From: Trichobilharzia regenti
Taxonomy: Eukaryota > Platyhelminthes > Trematoda > Strigeidida > Schistosomatidae
NCBI GenBank assembly: GCA_944472135.2
Contig: CALYDD020000353.1
Coordinates: 1 to 64,000 of the forward strand
Length of the DNA: 64,000 bases
Direction of reading: 5' to 3'
Shown: piece by piece, positions 23,156 through 34,661 of the stretch
How the letters are laid out: every line of letters starts with the position of its first letter
How positions within the stretch are numbered: position 1 is the first letter of the stretch
Translations under genes and position numbers: made by a program
Notes under the pieces: generated by a model
Told to the model about the DNA's origin: nothing
What the model saw: the letters and a program-made list of their open reading frames with translations, nothing else
The model's database searches: none

Positions 23156-24159
23156 TTAAATGTATTTCAAAGTTTACGTCTTGTATTGAAAAAAGTGAGG
23201 CGAACTGACTCACTTTCCTGAAGATATACAGTCGCCTATGTAACCTATCATTTGCTGATAATATGCCCTCATATGTTTACTCAGCAGAACATGTAGTGGT
23301 TTTCCGTCACCTCATGACAATCTTGATAAATACACTGAATATCTGATGACGTAACGCATACCTCTTTTTTCTCCACAGAATCGAACAACTTTATACCAGG
23401 ATATCCGTGGGATTCAAAAAAATTTCAATCAAAAATTTCAATCTCTCAGGGTTAATGAGTAATCATGTATAATGTTGTCACGATGAACAATGATGCTTAC
23501 TAATAAAAATTACTCTCCTCACTAGTGGTTTTCCCTTATGCACTGAAAACTATTTCAAGCGAAAATATGTAATTTCAGAAAATCTACCGTTGGTAAAATT
23601 AATGTTATAAGCACATACTTTCAAATAGTGTTATTAACAATGAAATGTTGAATAGATGATATTGTGATGTAGTTTAAACAGAAATATCTTTAAAACTGAA
23701 CTGTACAAGTTAGAATTGCCTGTGGCTAAATATTATTGCTCAACAAAAGTGATTTGGCTTGTAAGCATGCAAAAAAGCCTCGATAAACAAGGAGAGTAGT
23801 CCATATGTGTATATGCGCATCCTGCGTCTTTTCTAAGAGTTAAATGGAAATTTAGATCGTAGTAGAATTTTAACCAGCAGTATCAGTAATGAGATCTGAT
23901 GACTTGTAGATGTTTCAAGATCAAATGAATATTCTGCTGAAAGACTTTAGGTGGCATTTCAGGTGTGCAGGCTTTATTTGCATTGAAGCATTTTAGGTGT
24001 GTTCTAGTACCGCCATGAATAGCGCCATACTCTATGTGCATTTTTAAGCACATAGTTAAATATAAATAAATGTAGTGAATTTCGTGTATGCTATGGAAGC
24101 GAATCTAGTTTGTCAGCATAATAGTGGAAACTTATTAGTGATAATGATCTAAATGGTTT
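23156..24159. other. Spacer with possible plus-strand acceptor
   Basis: A strong plus-strand acceptor-like site, cctcttttttctccacag, precedes an open stretch (about 23382-23462) reading NRTTLYQDIRGIQKNF before a TAA. No donor and no partner exon are evident, so it is not called a gene. The rest shows nothing. Confidence 0.25.
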
Positions 24160-26185
24160 AATTTAATGCCTAAAACTAATAACCCCAGTATAATATATGG
24201 CACTATAAAAATACCGCATACGACCAATAGTAGATTTCAAAAATACCCCTACTTGTGAATTATCAAAACACTTAGCTCTAATATTATGCCCCATTAGAAA
24301 TCGTTCAAACTTTAGACTAAGTAATTCATATGAGATGAAAAATAAAATAAATGCCATTCAACTAGAGAATGATGAAAAACAATGGTTAGTTTTGATATAG
24401 CCAGTCTTTATATTATTATACCAATCAATACGGCCTTGAAAGTGGTTAAACCAGAATAAACGTCTGATCCCGAACTCACTCTTAGGATAAAACTACCACT
24501 GAGGAGATTATCTTAGGAATCCAGTTATGCCTCACATCTTCTGCCTTTTAATTCCAGGGCAAACATATAAACAAACAGATGGTATAGCGATGGGATCACA
24601 AATATCCCTTATTGTGTCAGATATCTTTATGGACACCTGGGAATATACTGCTCTGAATACATATCATTTTACACCAAAAATATGATGGAAATATGTGGAT
24701 GACGCTTTCACAGTGTTAAAAACAGAAAATATCTCTAGCTTCTTGACACATATAAACTCACAAGTATAGGGAATAAAATTCACATTTGAATCAGAAAATG
24801 AACAAAGAGAATTAGCTATGATGTTAGGTTGTAAGATAAAACGAATAGAAGAAGGTAAACTACACACTAGTGTTTATAGAAAACCAACGCATTCTAATAG
24901 ATATTTAGACTTTAATTCGTCTCATCCGTTAACTGTGAAGGCAGGCTTAGTGAAGTGTCTAACAAACCGAACCATAGCACCAAGTAGCACAAGAAAATAC
25001 CTAAATGACGAAATAAAACAGATAGAAGAAGCGTTGATGTTGAATAACTATCCCATAAAATTCATTAGGGGAAGATCAGTAAAGACCAAAAACAATGATG
25101 GAGATATGTGGATGACGCTTTCACAGTGTTAAAAACAGAAAATATCTCTAGATTCTTAACGCATATAAACTCACTTTTTTAGAGAACACAATTTACATTT
25201 GCATCAGAAAATGAATGAGCAAGGAGAATAAGCTACCGTTATAGATTTTAAAATAAAACGAAAAAAAGAATTATTACAATATAAGACCCAAATGATGAAA
25301 TGAAACATATGGAAGAAGCGTTGATGTCAAATAACTATCTGATAAAGTTCATTAGGAAGATCAGAAAAAGCCAAAAGAAAAAGAAATATAATTGTGAAAA
25401 TAGTAATGATAACATGAATAAGAGAGAATATAAGGCATGTACAATTTTACCATATAAAGCGGGAATATCTGATATCCAACTTAGTAAGATTCTTAATAAA
25501 GCAGGAGTTAGGATGGCATTCAAATCTGCAAACTGACTTAGGCAGGCACAAGCTATGTAGGGTAAAAGACCTGAGGATTCAATTAAACAAATTAAATAAT
25601 TTACAAAATACCTGCAATGACTGTGACGTCAACTGCATAGGTCAAACTAGTAGTTTGGAAGTAGTGAGATTATCAGAACACAAGAATTTAGCTTAGGTTG
25701 GAATGATTATTACCACGAAGATAAGTAATTTAGAAAAAAAACTCAGCAAAGACACTGCATGCGTTAACACACAACCAAACAATAGAATAGAGGAGAGTTA
25801 AAATTCTAAAAGTTTATGTAGTATGTCGACAGACAGGTTGTTCATCGAGTCGACATTCAACACATGCAGTAGGAATGAACCACTCATACCGGAAATATAG
25901 AAAATATTACTACCAATCATGTCAGACAAAGAAAAATAATAGAGTTAAATAGACGAACTTAGAAAGTTGTGCGAGTGAGTACCTTGATATGATTATGAGT
26001 GGCCATAGGTTGTGCTCGAAGATATGGTCATCAGTAAATATTACTACTGTATAACACTGGGAGACTTTATCGAAATAAATTTTATCCAGAATGGAATAGT
26101 AAGTTACCACAGGTGAAATGAAGGCGATCGTGTGAGGCGGAGTTGAGAACTTAAGTAAATGTGCTGTCAAATGCCCATATCCCCT
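24160..26185 (+). mobile_element. Penelope-like element, longest copy, with internal duplication
   Basis: Reverse-transcriptase motifs run in order: fingers (KTNNPSIIYGTIKIPHTTNS, about 24172), TDGIAMGSQIS (about 24577), the palm YVDDAFTVLKTENISSF (about 24694) and the thumb VYRKPTHSNRYLDFNSSHP (about 24871). The GIY-YIG endonuclease follows near 25610-25690, as CNDCDVNCIGQTSS (Y of YIG replaced by C). The C-terminal and 3' end run to about 26185 (gactttatcgaaataaattttatcc). The block 24687-24810 is repeated at 25098-25225, followed by a second IEEAL/MEEAL region. Frameshifts and stops disable it. Similar 3' ends occur at 45.1, 46.1, 51.8 and 61.6 kb. Confidence 0.85.
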
Positions 26186-26639
26186 CAGAACTCAAAGTAT
26201 TATTAAGAATGAAATTTCAAAAATACTTAATTCTGATGCAGGATTTTGAGTAAAACAAGATTTCATAGCATGTCGCGTATTCCTGTGTTATATCGTCTAG
26301 ATTAACATCCAGTCCCTACGATATTTTCCACTAGTTTCCATTGAGACGTGAAAAATATCCCACTGAGTTTTAGTTAAAAATGTGCGTGGATTCATTCAGT
26401 GGTCAAAGAACTCAAATGAAGAATTTAAATAATAAAAAAATTGAGTTGTGTTAATTCCTTATGTTGTAGAGAAATTTGACTGGGCCAGTAATTGAAGCAA
26501 GTCATTGCTTATGAGTTTTATGGTGCTGCAAAGCTTCTAAAGAAGCTGTGACCAATGGGTTCCATCAAGTCAAGAAGCAGGATAGTTATTCACAGGTGAA
26601 ATCGTCCTGTTGCTGCTCTGTATATATATCACGAAAAAA
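26186..26639. other. Spacer
   Basis: AT-rich; nothing recognised. Confidence 0.35.
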
Positions 26640-26775
26640 AGAAGTTGGAATTCAAGGACTATGGATCGCATCTCAATGGCTGAACAGCCCACAGCCTCAC
26701 CTCGTTACCAGAAGGCCGTGGCTCAGTGACTTGATGTTTTTCTACTGATGACGAATCTAAAACTGGAAAGGTGGC
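26640..26775 (+). mobile_element. Sm-alpha-like SINE fragment
   Basis: Head-like sequence (ggaattcaaggactatgg, then cctcgttaccagaaggc) and tactgatgacgaatctaaaa resemble the head and hammerhead start of the family. The remainder is lost. Confidence 0.45.
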
Positions 26776-27269
26776 CATCCCATATCAATAAGCGTCTCCT
26801 TCAATGTAATTTACATAAAGGCAAGTATAACCTGACAAAGGTAATTCGCTTTCGTCTCCGATCTGCATTATTGATGCCTTAGACATTCAGTTGGAGAAAT
26901 CGGAGTTATACATAAAAAATAATTCAACTACTTCTACTATCAAGATGGCAACAATCGTGTTGGTTTCTACTGACTTGAACTTTAGTGGTTTGTTTTCTAA
27001 TCCATTATAACATTCCTCTTTCCTCAGAACTCTTATATAGTTTCATTTCTTCCTTATTTTCATGATTACAACTCATTAATTGAATTTTTCATCTAATTAT
27101 TTAACTTGAATACACTGATTCAATTGCTCTTATGCATTGACTAATATTACGAACAATGAACGTGACAACTCATCACTTTTGCTACTACCCTCTTTCATGA
27201 GAAAAAAATGTTTAAAGTGTAAAAGCACCTATCGGGCAAAAGTTCGACACAGATTAGGCCAGTGAAGGA
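26776..27269. other. Spacer
   Basis: No feature recognised. Confidence 0.35.
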
Positions 27270-28112
27270 TGACAATTGAAAGACAATCACCAAAGAAGTG
27301 GAACAGACAAAACACTGGGCTGAACACTTCAAAAAACTTCTGTATCGACCGCCACCTACAATGTGGCCAACATTACCTGTAACAACAGAAGACAAGGGCT
27401 GGCAACAGATCGTTTTATTACGGAAATCAACACGTATTTATATATATTTCGTGTACATTATTATAGCTTATTCAAGTAGACAAACGCAGTCTTCCGAGTG
27501 GTTGTTTCGGGTAACCTCGTAGAGTGGAGCCATCTATCTACGAATTTTATTTGCCCACGTTAATTCTGCCGTGATTGTTTGTTGAATCAACCTTGTTCAC
27601 ATTTTCTCACGGTCAATGTTAGTGACCTAGACATTGACGTAGATTAATGTCTATCAATCGACTAGCAGGCTGCTCTCACCACATACCAACGGCGGAAGCA
27701 GATCTACCAGTGAACATCGACCCCCCGACGAAATCGGGAGTTCTGAAGGCAATCAAGATGCTAAAAGCTGAAATAGCAGCAGAACCAGATGGAATCTAAG
27801 CAAAAGCATTGAAAATGGACCCAGAGACAACAGCGAACTTGATGATGCCATCATCACAGGAGATGTGGGTAGAGGGCAAAGTACCCGTGGATCGGAATAA
27901 GGATATTTATTCAAACCACCAAAGAAAGGAGACTTAAGTCAATGCAAGAACTGGCGCGGAATTATGCTCTTGTCCATCCCAAGCAAAATACTAAGCTGCA
28001 TCATCCTAGAGAGAATTAAACAAGTCCTGGATGAAAAACTTCGACCGGAACAAGCTGGATTCCGGAAAAACAAGTCATGCATCCATCAAATCGCTACACT
28101 TCGGGTCGTCAT
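27270..28112 (+). mobile_element. RTE-clade LINE, 5' part of a split copy
   Basis: The inter-domain region (TKQWAEHFKKLL-like, at 27296-27340) is followed by an approximately 250-bp unrelated interruption. The pre-RT block then reads PPTKSGVLKAIKMLKAEIAA (27721-27780), and the fingers read IILERIKQVLDEKLRPEQAG (28006-28065), then CIHQIATLRVVI at 28080-28112. There it is cut by a SINE. The expected next residues (IIEQSLE) resume at about 30357, so this and 30350-31230 were one element. Point stops are present (for example PDGI-stop at 27797). Confidence 0.85.
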
Positions 28113-28320
28113 TCATTTATTTTTGTGTTTTAATTTTTGATTACAGCTTGATTCCATACTGTATTTTAGGTACAAGTATGGAATTTTCAGCATAGATATC
28201 GGTAGCCCAAATTTTGCAGGCCGACCACAGATATCAGGTGTGCGTCGGCAGGGGATCGAACCTCGGACCATGTGCATGGTCGGCGAGAGTCCTAACCACT
28301 GTGCCACCGACGCACATGTT
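28113..28320 (-). mobile_element. tRNA-like SINE family 2, long-body type
   Basis: Reverse complement begins with a tRNA-like head (gtgcgtcggtggcacagtgg, then gaggttcgatcccctgccga) and continues into gaaaattccatacttgtacc and an A-rich tail (gtaatcaaaaattaaaac). It lies exactly where the RTE copy is broken. The same type is at 44.63 and 49.99 kb. Confidence 0.8.
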
Positions 28321-28849
28321 CACCGCTAAAACGTTGCACTGTTTTTGACGATTGCATAAACTAATAAATATGATTAAAATAACTGCATACATACGAACGG
28401 TTACTACGATAATACAAATGACCTATCGTCTAATTCAGTGATAAGAACTGAATACTGCATTGAACCATTTAAGGTTTTAAATAGCAAGAATAACATCCTG
28501 ATCAAGCCACGAAATTTCTCGTGAGAGGTTTACAACTAGGATAGATGTCATGACATATCAAGAAATTGCAATAACTTTATTTGTATAATACTAAGATAAA
28601 TTGAGATAAATAATCCCAACATTTTGTTTGGTAAACTGATTCAAAATTAAAATACTCAAGTTTACTTTTCATTCAGTCAAACCTCGACCAAAGTTCGTAG
28701 AATCATCAATAATTTATTTTACACCGCTTGATGATACGTTTTATGGTAAACCATAAAATTAGGCTAGCGGACAATCAGCATCTGTCAGTTAGTTACTTTA
28801 GCGTCAATGGAAATGAGATCATACACCCATCTTCCAAACACCCTTTATT
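28321..28849. other. Insert between RTE halves, unrecognised
   Basis: AT-rich sequence inside the interrupted RTE copy; nothing recognised. Confidence 0.35.
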
Positions 28850-29005
28850 TCTAGTGGAACATAGGGCTTCAAGCTTTAGACTGTCGGCAGCATTCGTGTT
28901 GTTTCTACGAGGTGCCGTTGCTGCCTTTATACGCTCAACCATCCCTCTTTGCCGGGCGTGCTAAGTAGTTGGCAAGCATTCTACCAGTGAACTACTGACA
29001 CACAT
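28850..29005 (-). mobile_element. tRNA-like SINE family 2 fragment
   Basis: It shares the body with 29.08 and 40.57 kb (tagggcttcaagctttagac). The tRNA-like head is degenerate (ttggcaagcattctaccagt, read on plus). Confidence 0.55.
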
Positions 29006-29074
29006 ACAATCGTACACTGATCACAATAAATCTGGAATAAACGAAATTTTTCAACTGCATTTATCACATTTGTG

Positions 29075-29240
29075 ACGTAGAGCTTCAAGCCAGAGGCTGA
29101 CAGTGATAGCCTCATGCTCAACCTCTCCTTTTTACGAGGGTTTTATTGGCGAAGTAAAGGAGTGCGTCGGTCGGGGATCGAACCCCGGACCATGAGCATG
29201 GTCGGCGAGCATTCTAACCACTGTGCCACCGACGCACACA
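29075..29240 (-). mobile_element. tRNA-like SINE family 2, best-preserved head
   Basis: The reverse complement of 29162-29237 folds as a near-complete tRNA cloverleaf. Its acceptor stem tgcgtcgg/ccgacgca is perfect, there is a 6-bp anticodon-arm hairpin gaccat/atggtc, and the T-arm is ggggttcgatcccc. The A-box-like tggcacagtgg and the B box are intact. A 70-bp SINE body continues beyond the 3' acceptor strand, without CCA or a pol III terminator. I therefore read it as a SINE head rather than a functional tRNA gene. Confidence 0.75.
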
Positions 29241-29307
29241 GAAAGTGAATACAACTAAATGCAATAGAGAGAATTCTACTAAAAGCTTTAGGTTTAAATA
29301 TACTTAC

Positions 29308-29331
29308 TTGCTTTCATAGTGAAATAAAAAA
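29308..29331 (-). CDS. Candidate micro-exon (24 nt)
   Basis: Minus strand with an excellent donor, gcaa|gtaagtatat. The 24 nt read FYFTMKA in the shared phase. The acceptor (gatattcctgag) has a poor pyrimidine tract, and a second strong donor (cttcag|gtaagcc) lies 65 nt upstream on the minus strand. The exon limits are therefore uncertain. Confidence 0.35.
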
Positions 29332-30349
29332 CTCAGGAATATCATTTTTACTTCAACTAAGTTATGGCTTACCTGAAGAAACTAGAAAGCTCTAACTTCA
29401 AACTTATAACCACCGTTGGCTTAAGGAGCTAAGTTGACTGGAAGACATAGCTCCTTCTGTGGTTCTGTTCCCCAATTGGACAAGCATAAATGTAGGGATC
29501 AAAGAATTAATTTCTAAAGCAGGCATTTGCTTCAGTTTTAGTATTCAAGTAGTACCTTAATCCTAAAAACATAATCTGTGTGCTGCGTTTCATGGTCCCC
29601 CTGCTGTGTTAGGTTTGTCTGAGTGCTTTTAATAATCATATCTTGTAAATTGAACTGTTATTGATAATTGAGGAGTGATAAGTTGGGGAGAATGAAGGGA
29701 CTTGGTATTAATACTGAGGAGATAATGAAGACAAATATATGGAAGAAATGAAAAATGTTGGCGACAAATCAGTTTCTCCACACAGAATTGCTACATAAGT
29801 TGGTGTCAGAACAAAATTCCAAGTTTAGATAAGATTACCTACTCAAATAAACCCCGAAATCGTCGTTGTACAACTGCCAATTTACTGAGGTTACCAATCC
29901 ACAAGTCTAGTGAAGAGAACGTAGTCTAGCTAATTATTATGCTTGTTTAGTCCTGCGATAAGTTTTGACAGCAAATGGCTTTATTACAGATGATTCTAGT
30001 CATTGATTGGTGCCCAAATAAGCATGAGTAACCAAAATTGTTTCTCTTTAATCCGTAATGATATAGCTGCAAGCCCACAAAATCAGACGAGAGAGTTAAC
30101 TCAAAATTGTCAAATATCACAGTTTGTTTTCCCGGTACAGCTAACCTGAAAACTGCAATCAACTAACTTACATTATAAAAGTATACCAATAAAAGGGGAA
30201 AAATAAAAAAGGATAATTGCCCACCGATAAATATTTAAAGTTATCATATCAGCGTCTTATTTCTGCTGTCTATTTGTGGATGGACATTCCGCCTAGTCTG
30301 CTAATGATTTCTATTATTGTTATTATTTCCTTTAATTCATAAAGAAACA
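29332..30349. other. Spacer, remainder of the insert in the RTE copy
   Basis: No feature recognised. A 71-codon minus-strand frame at 29947-30162 has no family features. Confidence 0.35.
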
Positions 30350-31230
30350 CAGGAACATAGTATCATTGAACAAAGCTTGGAATGACAGTCACCTCTCTAT
30401 CCCAGCTTCACTGACTTCGGAAAGGCCCTCGACAGCGCCGATCGAGGAGTGATTTGGCAACTACTTCGCTACTACGGGTCCCATCGACAATTATACATCT
30501 CATCCAACAGTTATACGACAATGCTGCATGCCAAGTAATCCACAACGGGAAACTTACGGAAGCCTTCGAAGTGAGGACGGGAGTGAGACGAGGCTGCCTA
30601 CTATCACCAATGATCTTCCTGATTGCAATTGATTGGATAATGCGACAGACAACGGCAACCAACGAGGGAACAGGCATAAAATGGACTCACACAAAAGACT
30701 TGGAGGATCTGGACTTCACCGATGATATATGTCTGATTTCCCACAAACTGGAAGATATGCAAGTGAAAAGCAACAAGTTGGCGATAGAAGAAGCATCAAA
30801 GATAGGACTTCACGTGAACATAGATAAAACAGAGGTGATGGAGATTCCTGGCCAACATCAACAGCAATAACAACGACAGACAACAATCAGCTAGCATAAA
30901 TGGAAGAAACCTGAAAGAAACAACTGCCTTTACCTACCTGGGAAGCATCGTTTCAACTACAGGCGGAACTGACGAGGATATCAAAACCAGAATCGGAAAA
31001 GCAAGACAAGCTTTCATTACTCTCAAGTCTGTGTGGAGGTCAACAGCACTCTGTATGAAAATGAAAAATATCCGGATTTTCAACTGCAATGTGAAGTCAG
31101 TCCTACTCCCTTTACGGATCAGAGACTTGACGCGTCATAAAGAGCATCTCAAACAATCTTCAGACCTTCATTAACAGTTGTCTTCGCTGAATACTCAAAA
31201 TCAGATGGCTGGCCAGTAAAGATCCTGTTT
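30350..31230 (+). mobile_element. RTE-clade LINE, 3' part of the split copy
   Basis: It resumes at IIEQSLE (about 30352-30374), then KALDSADRGVIWQLLRYYGS. An open stretch (30454-30870) follows, with TGVRRGCLLSPMIFLIAIDW and the catalytic box LDFTDDICLISHK, where T replaces the usual A of FADD. TAFTYLGSIVSTTGGTDEDI follows at about 30926-30985. It breaks off near 31226 before the C-terminal block. This is the best-conserved RTE segment in the window, but it still carries frameshifts. Confidence 0.85.
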
Positions 31231-31551
31231 GAATATTTGTTAGAAAATGCTTCCAGTATCTGGTGAAACAGCCATTTGTATCTTCACCGATATCAGGAAT
31301 ATGAATGGTGTACTTATGATTTAATGACAAAGTAGACTTTGCAAATTAAATTTATTGTTTCTGCATTATTTATTTAAATTTTTAAAGTTAAAACAATGAT
31401 GGTGTGAAATTCATTTTTACTGTTATGTAAAATCATGTTTTTTCATTGATTTCTTCAGACATCACTTTTTCAAGTAGTAGAGTTAACATTATTTGTTCCT
31501 CATTCTCTCTTCTGTAAAGAAAGAAAAAAGGAAATATATTTATATACTTAC

Positions 31552-31590
31552 ACACCATTATATCACTAAACATTTTACACAATTGATATG
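31552..31590 (-). CDS. Micro-exon (39 nt)
   Basis: Acceptor attctggttag, donor ggtgt|gtaagtata, minus strand. It reads YQLCKMFSDIMV between split codons. A nearer AG would give 14 nt, out of register. This is the longest of the core series and contains one cysteine. Confidence 0.45.
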
Positions 31591-31604
31591 CTAACCAGAA
31601 TACC

Positions 31605-31790
31605 AATTGCTAATCTTGACACCGGATCGTTGGAGGTAAACGGCAGCAGGAAGCCTTGCCTCATCTAGGTTTCGCGCCAGTTGACAATCACCAGTAAGCA
31701 AGACAGGCGTATCGACAATCACCTTGACGGAACTCATGTCCCTTCTGAGATTGAAACTCCTGTCCAATACAGTCCTAAAGAAGGTTAGTT
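31605..31790 (-). mobile_element. SINE-3, minus copy
   Basis: Reverse complement shows gggacatgagttccgtcaag, then ctggtgattgtcaactggcg and cgaaacctagatgagg, the hammerhead-like motif of this family. The first SINE of an inverted pair. Confidence 0.65.
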
Positions 31791-31794
31791 GAGA

Positions 31795-32105
31795 ACCATT
31801 TATAGTTAAATGGCAATGCCACAGACTGCACAGACAGCACTGGGTGGATCGAATCTCAGCAAGGGGACATGAGTTCCATCACGATGACTGCAGATACGCC
31901 TACCATGCTGACTGGTGAGTGCTAAGTTAGGCGAGACTTGCTGTAGCCGATAGCCTTCAACAATCTAGCTTCATCAAATCAATGGTGTAATGCTACATAG
32001 AATATGGCTACATTGCAAACTCGACCGATAGAATTCAGTTTGCACCAAAGATAAGACTATACACAAACATCACACTAGTTACTGACAAGTATCCAATCAA
32101 CGTTT
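31795..32105 (+). mobile_element. SINE-3, plus copy
   Basis: It contains gaatctcagcaaggggacat, then the variant motif ctggtgagtgctaagtta (31912 onward). The flank gctacattgcaaactcgacc...tagttactgacaagtatcc is also found at 46.6 kb and, inverted, at 22.9 kb. Confidence 0.7.
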
Positions 32106-32252
32106 TCTTCTTCCCTGGTGGATGATCAGTGTACAACATATTATTTCAGCAATGTAATGTTTCGTCAAATACAGATGAAACTACCTCAAGATTTTGACAA
32201 GATCCTGTTGAAATAGAAGTACAATTGTTCAAAATATGTGTGTTCGACATAC

Positions 32253-32276
32253 CTCGAAAGTCGATTCCTTTCGGTT
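32253..32276 (-). CDS. Micro-exon (24 nt)
   Basis: Acceptor aatatcatattcag and donor ttcgag|gtatgtcg, both strong, minus strand. It reads PKGIDFR in the shared phase. This member uses GTATGT rather than GTAAG. Confidence 0.6.
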
Positions 32277-32749
32277 CTGAATATGATATTCTATTGACGC
32301 CATTGTATATGCTGAATGTCACTGGCCAGTCTACCTTTAACCACTTTTTACTTCTGTTGACGTGTCATCAGGAGATGGAATCAGTAAATCGAAAAGTAAA
32401 TTCTCATTTGAGCCAACTGAATGTACATTGAAGTAAATGCTAACGTTTGAAAATGAGATACTTTTTTGTGGATCAGAGTGTGTGCTGCTCCCACATATGA
32501 AATTTTGACAATTTTTCATTCATGTTATTGCATTAAGTGGTGATTAAATCCTGAGGTTTCATGGAAAACATTCGTATATCTTGTTGGCTTCGTCTTTTTC
32601 AAGTGTTGGTTTGCTGGATTTCGATTGGTTACAAGATTTCATCATGAGCTGATATCGGTTATATAAACATTTGGAAAACAACATGGGAATATTGAACATT
32701 GGGCTCTTCCGTCCTACTCAGCAACTTTTTTCAGTACGCACCAATCATA
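32277..32749. other. Intronic spacer
   Basis: The minus strand is open at 32337-32519 (60 codons) without a recognisable domain. Nothing else. Confidence 0.3.
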
Positions 32750-32895
32750 ATTATGTTAATCAAGGATCTTCACGTTACAAGGTGCACTCGTAGGCCATTC
32801 AGCCACTGGGACTCCATCCGATACCGAGTCCATGAATTCCGACTTCTGTCAATTCATGGTATAGTGGAGGGCACTAGTCCATTTCATCGATGACT
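32750..32895 (-). mobile_element. Sm-alpha-like SINE, head only
   Basis: Reverse complement gives the 5' extension and tRNA-like head (ggctgaatggcctacgagtg, then ccttgtaacgtgaagatcc). The hammerhead body is missing. Confidence 0.6.
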
Positions 32896-33019
32896 ATTTT
32901 ACCTCACACCCGATTCCGTTGTACTGCACTGCTCACGACGTTTCACTAGAACCCAGGTAACTTCTTACCTCGATAGTTTCACATCGTGAGTTGGTAGGGG
33001 TTGTAACTCATTGGCTGGC

Positions 33020-33160
33020 CGGTGGGTCATTTCTCAGTGGCCGATTGTTGTACGAGCTCGCCTTGTAACCGGGAGGTTCCGAGTGTGAACGCCTATGGAT
33101 GTGTATTACTGAAGGGTCCTAGTCTAGCACAAAGCAGCACAAAATACTCTAATATTAAGA
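33020..33160 (+). mobile_element. Sm-alpha-like SINE, degenerate
   Basis: tgtacgagctcgccttgtaa and ccgggaggttcc mark the head. The hammerhead region is reduced to tactgaagggtcctag...agcac. Confidence 0.6.
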
Positions 33161-33487
33161 GTCGTTATCCTAGTAGAGTTACCCTGTAAAGTGAAAAAGT
33201 TTACATTCCGACAGACGGGATTCTAATTAATACATCACATTTTAAAGCGTCAGGCAATATTTTCTTATATGATATATTCGTATCATGACTGATCCTAAAA
33301 CGATTAGCACATGGAATAATGTAGAAGCTGTAGGATGGCATTATTATTATCATGATGAGTGTACAGTTTTCCAAACCTCCTGATAAGTAGCACTGTCTCG
33401 CACCCAAAATTAAAAACAAATGTACATATTGAAATAGCGTTTTAAACATCAAATAGTAATGGTTAATTCAAACTCCTTAATTTCAGA

Positions 33488-33616
33488 AAAAAATGTCCAC
33501 GAATTACTGGACAAAAAGAGACTAGATGTCATTTTTCATACTCGACAAATGAATCCAGTGACGTCTTCGATGAGCAACTTAGTGTCTTTTTGCGGGAATA
33601 TGATTTACATAGTTGA
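33488..33616 (+). other. Possible plus-strand exon
   Basis: A good acceptor (aactccttaatttcag) precedes a frame reading ETRCHFSYSTNESSDVFDEQ and ending at TGA 33614-33616. A second frame is equally open across the same bases. No partner exon is evident. It is either a terminal exon of an unknown gene or chance. Confidence 0.15.
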
Positions 33617-34144
33617 GTTCATAGTCGCATATCCGTGGAGAATATCAAACTAGAACGAGACATCTGTGCATCATATCTTGGTTTTCAATGATTTTTTTAG
33701 ATGATGTCAGCTTGTGGCATGACCTTGGCTTTGGAATCATTCAAATACTAATACTAACCCAAAACATGATTCTGCCAGCTTGTATATTTTACCCGCCTTC
33801 TCATTTCTCTTGATCGAACATATAAAATTTGTAATCAGATATATATTATACAGCTTTTTATGAAATGATCCCTTTATTATTGTAATATGAAGCGACAATC
33901 ACTAGGTAAAACTAGTTTAGATTATTTGACTTTTACCGTAAATGGATTGTTCAACCGTATCTGTTCAGCCTGGTTCATCCGATCAAATCAGCTGTTTGCT
34001 GGCTTCAGTCGAAGATATTGTCTACAAATACTGTGACAGGTACACAATGAAACTGACCAGCTCAATAAACACAATGAAATCACAAACTGAAATACGCACA
34101 ATCAGTTTCAGACTCATCTGTTCTCTGCATTATTTAACTGAGTT

Positions 34145-34265
34145 CAAGGGGGCCGGAGTGAGTCGGTGCCACAGAGGTGAATTGCTCGCCAACCACGCCA
34201 CACGTGGTCCGGGGATCAATATCCAGCCACTGATGCACTCCGTTACCTCACTAAATCAGTAATAA
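34145..34265 (+). mobile_element. tRNA-like SINE family 2, plus orientation
   Basis: Reads agtcggtgccacagaggtga (A-box region) and ggtccggggatcaatatcc (B-box region, degenerate). The only copy of this family in plus orientation. Confidence 0.6.
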
Positions 34266-34634
34266 GACTGATAAAGAAGAAACACTGGACATGAGACTGG
34301 CGACCCCATTTTGAAAAACTAAACATGACTGCTTCCAAAATTCAAGCCTCTTACTTGAAGCTCTATGTATAGACTCGGAACGTATATGGATAAAAAGTGT
34401 GTGGGACGAAGTGATTGGCATTCAGTAATTCGTATTTGTTCTTTACTGAATGCGCCTATTTTCATTTCAACAGTGAACTCACAAGTGAGTACTATTTCAT
34501 CTGCAGACGTAGCACATTCAATGATTATGCACAAAGAAGGTATATGCATGTTATACATGTCGATTCCCTTAAACCGTAGGATTGATATTTACTCAAGCTT
34601 TACGAAGTCTATAAAATGAAGTTAAGGTACTTAC

Positions 34635-34661
34635 AGTCGTCATACATCTTATCAATAAGAT
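34635..34661 (-). CDS. Micro-exon (27 nt)
   Basis: Acceptor ctcaatgttctttcag and donor gacgact|gtaagtacc are both near-ideal on the minus strand. It reads LIDKMYDD in the shared phase. The next micro-exon upstream in the gene is only about 0.75 kb away. Confidence 0.65.

Noticed and set aside
26010..26060. Hammerhead ribozyme in the PLE 3' end (ctgatgacc on the minus strand)
   Set aside because: CTGATGA is present, but no GAAA box with a pairable stem II follows at the right distance, here or in the copies at 45.1 and 61.6 kb.
29162..29237. Functional tRNA gene on the minus strand
   Set aside because: The cloverleaf is good, but the sequence continues into a SINE body shared with other copies and has no pol III terminator after the acceptor stem.
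32940..33000. Minus-strand donor atcgag|gtaagaagt near a SINE
   Set aside because: The only nearby acceptor gives 38 nt, out of register, and the sequence lies between SINE pieces and may itself be repeat.
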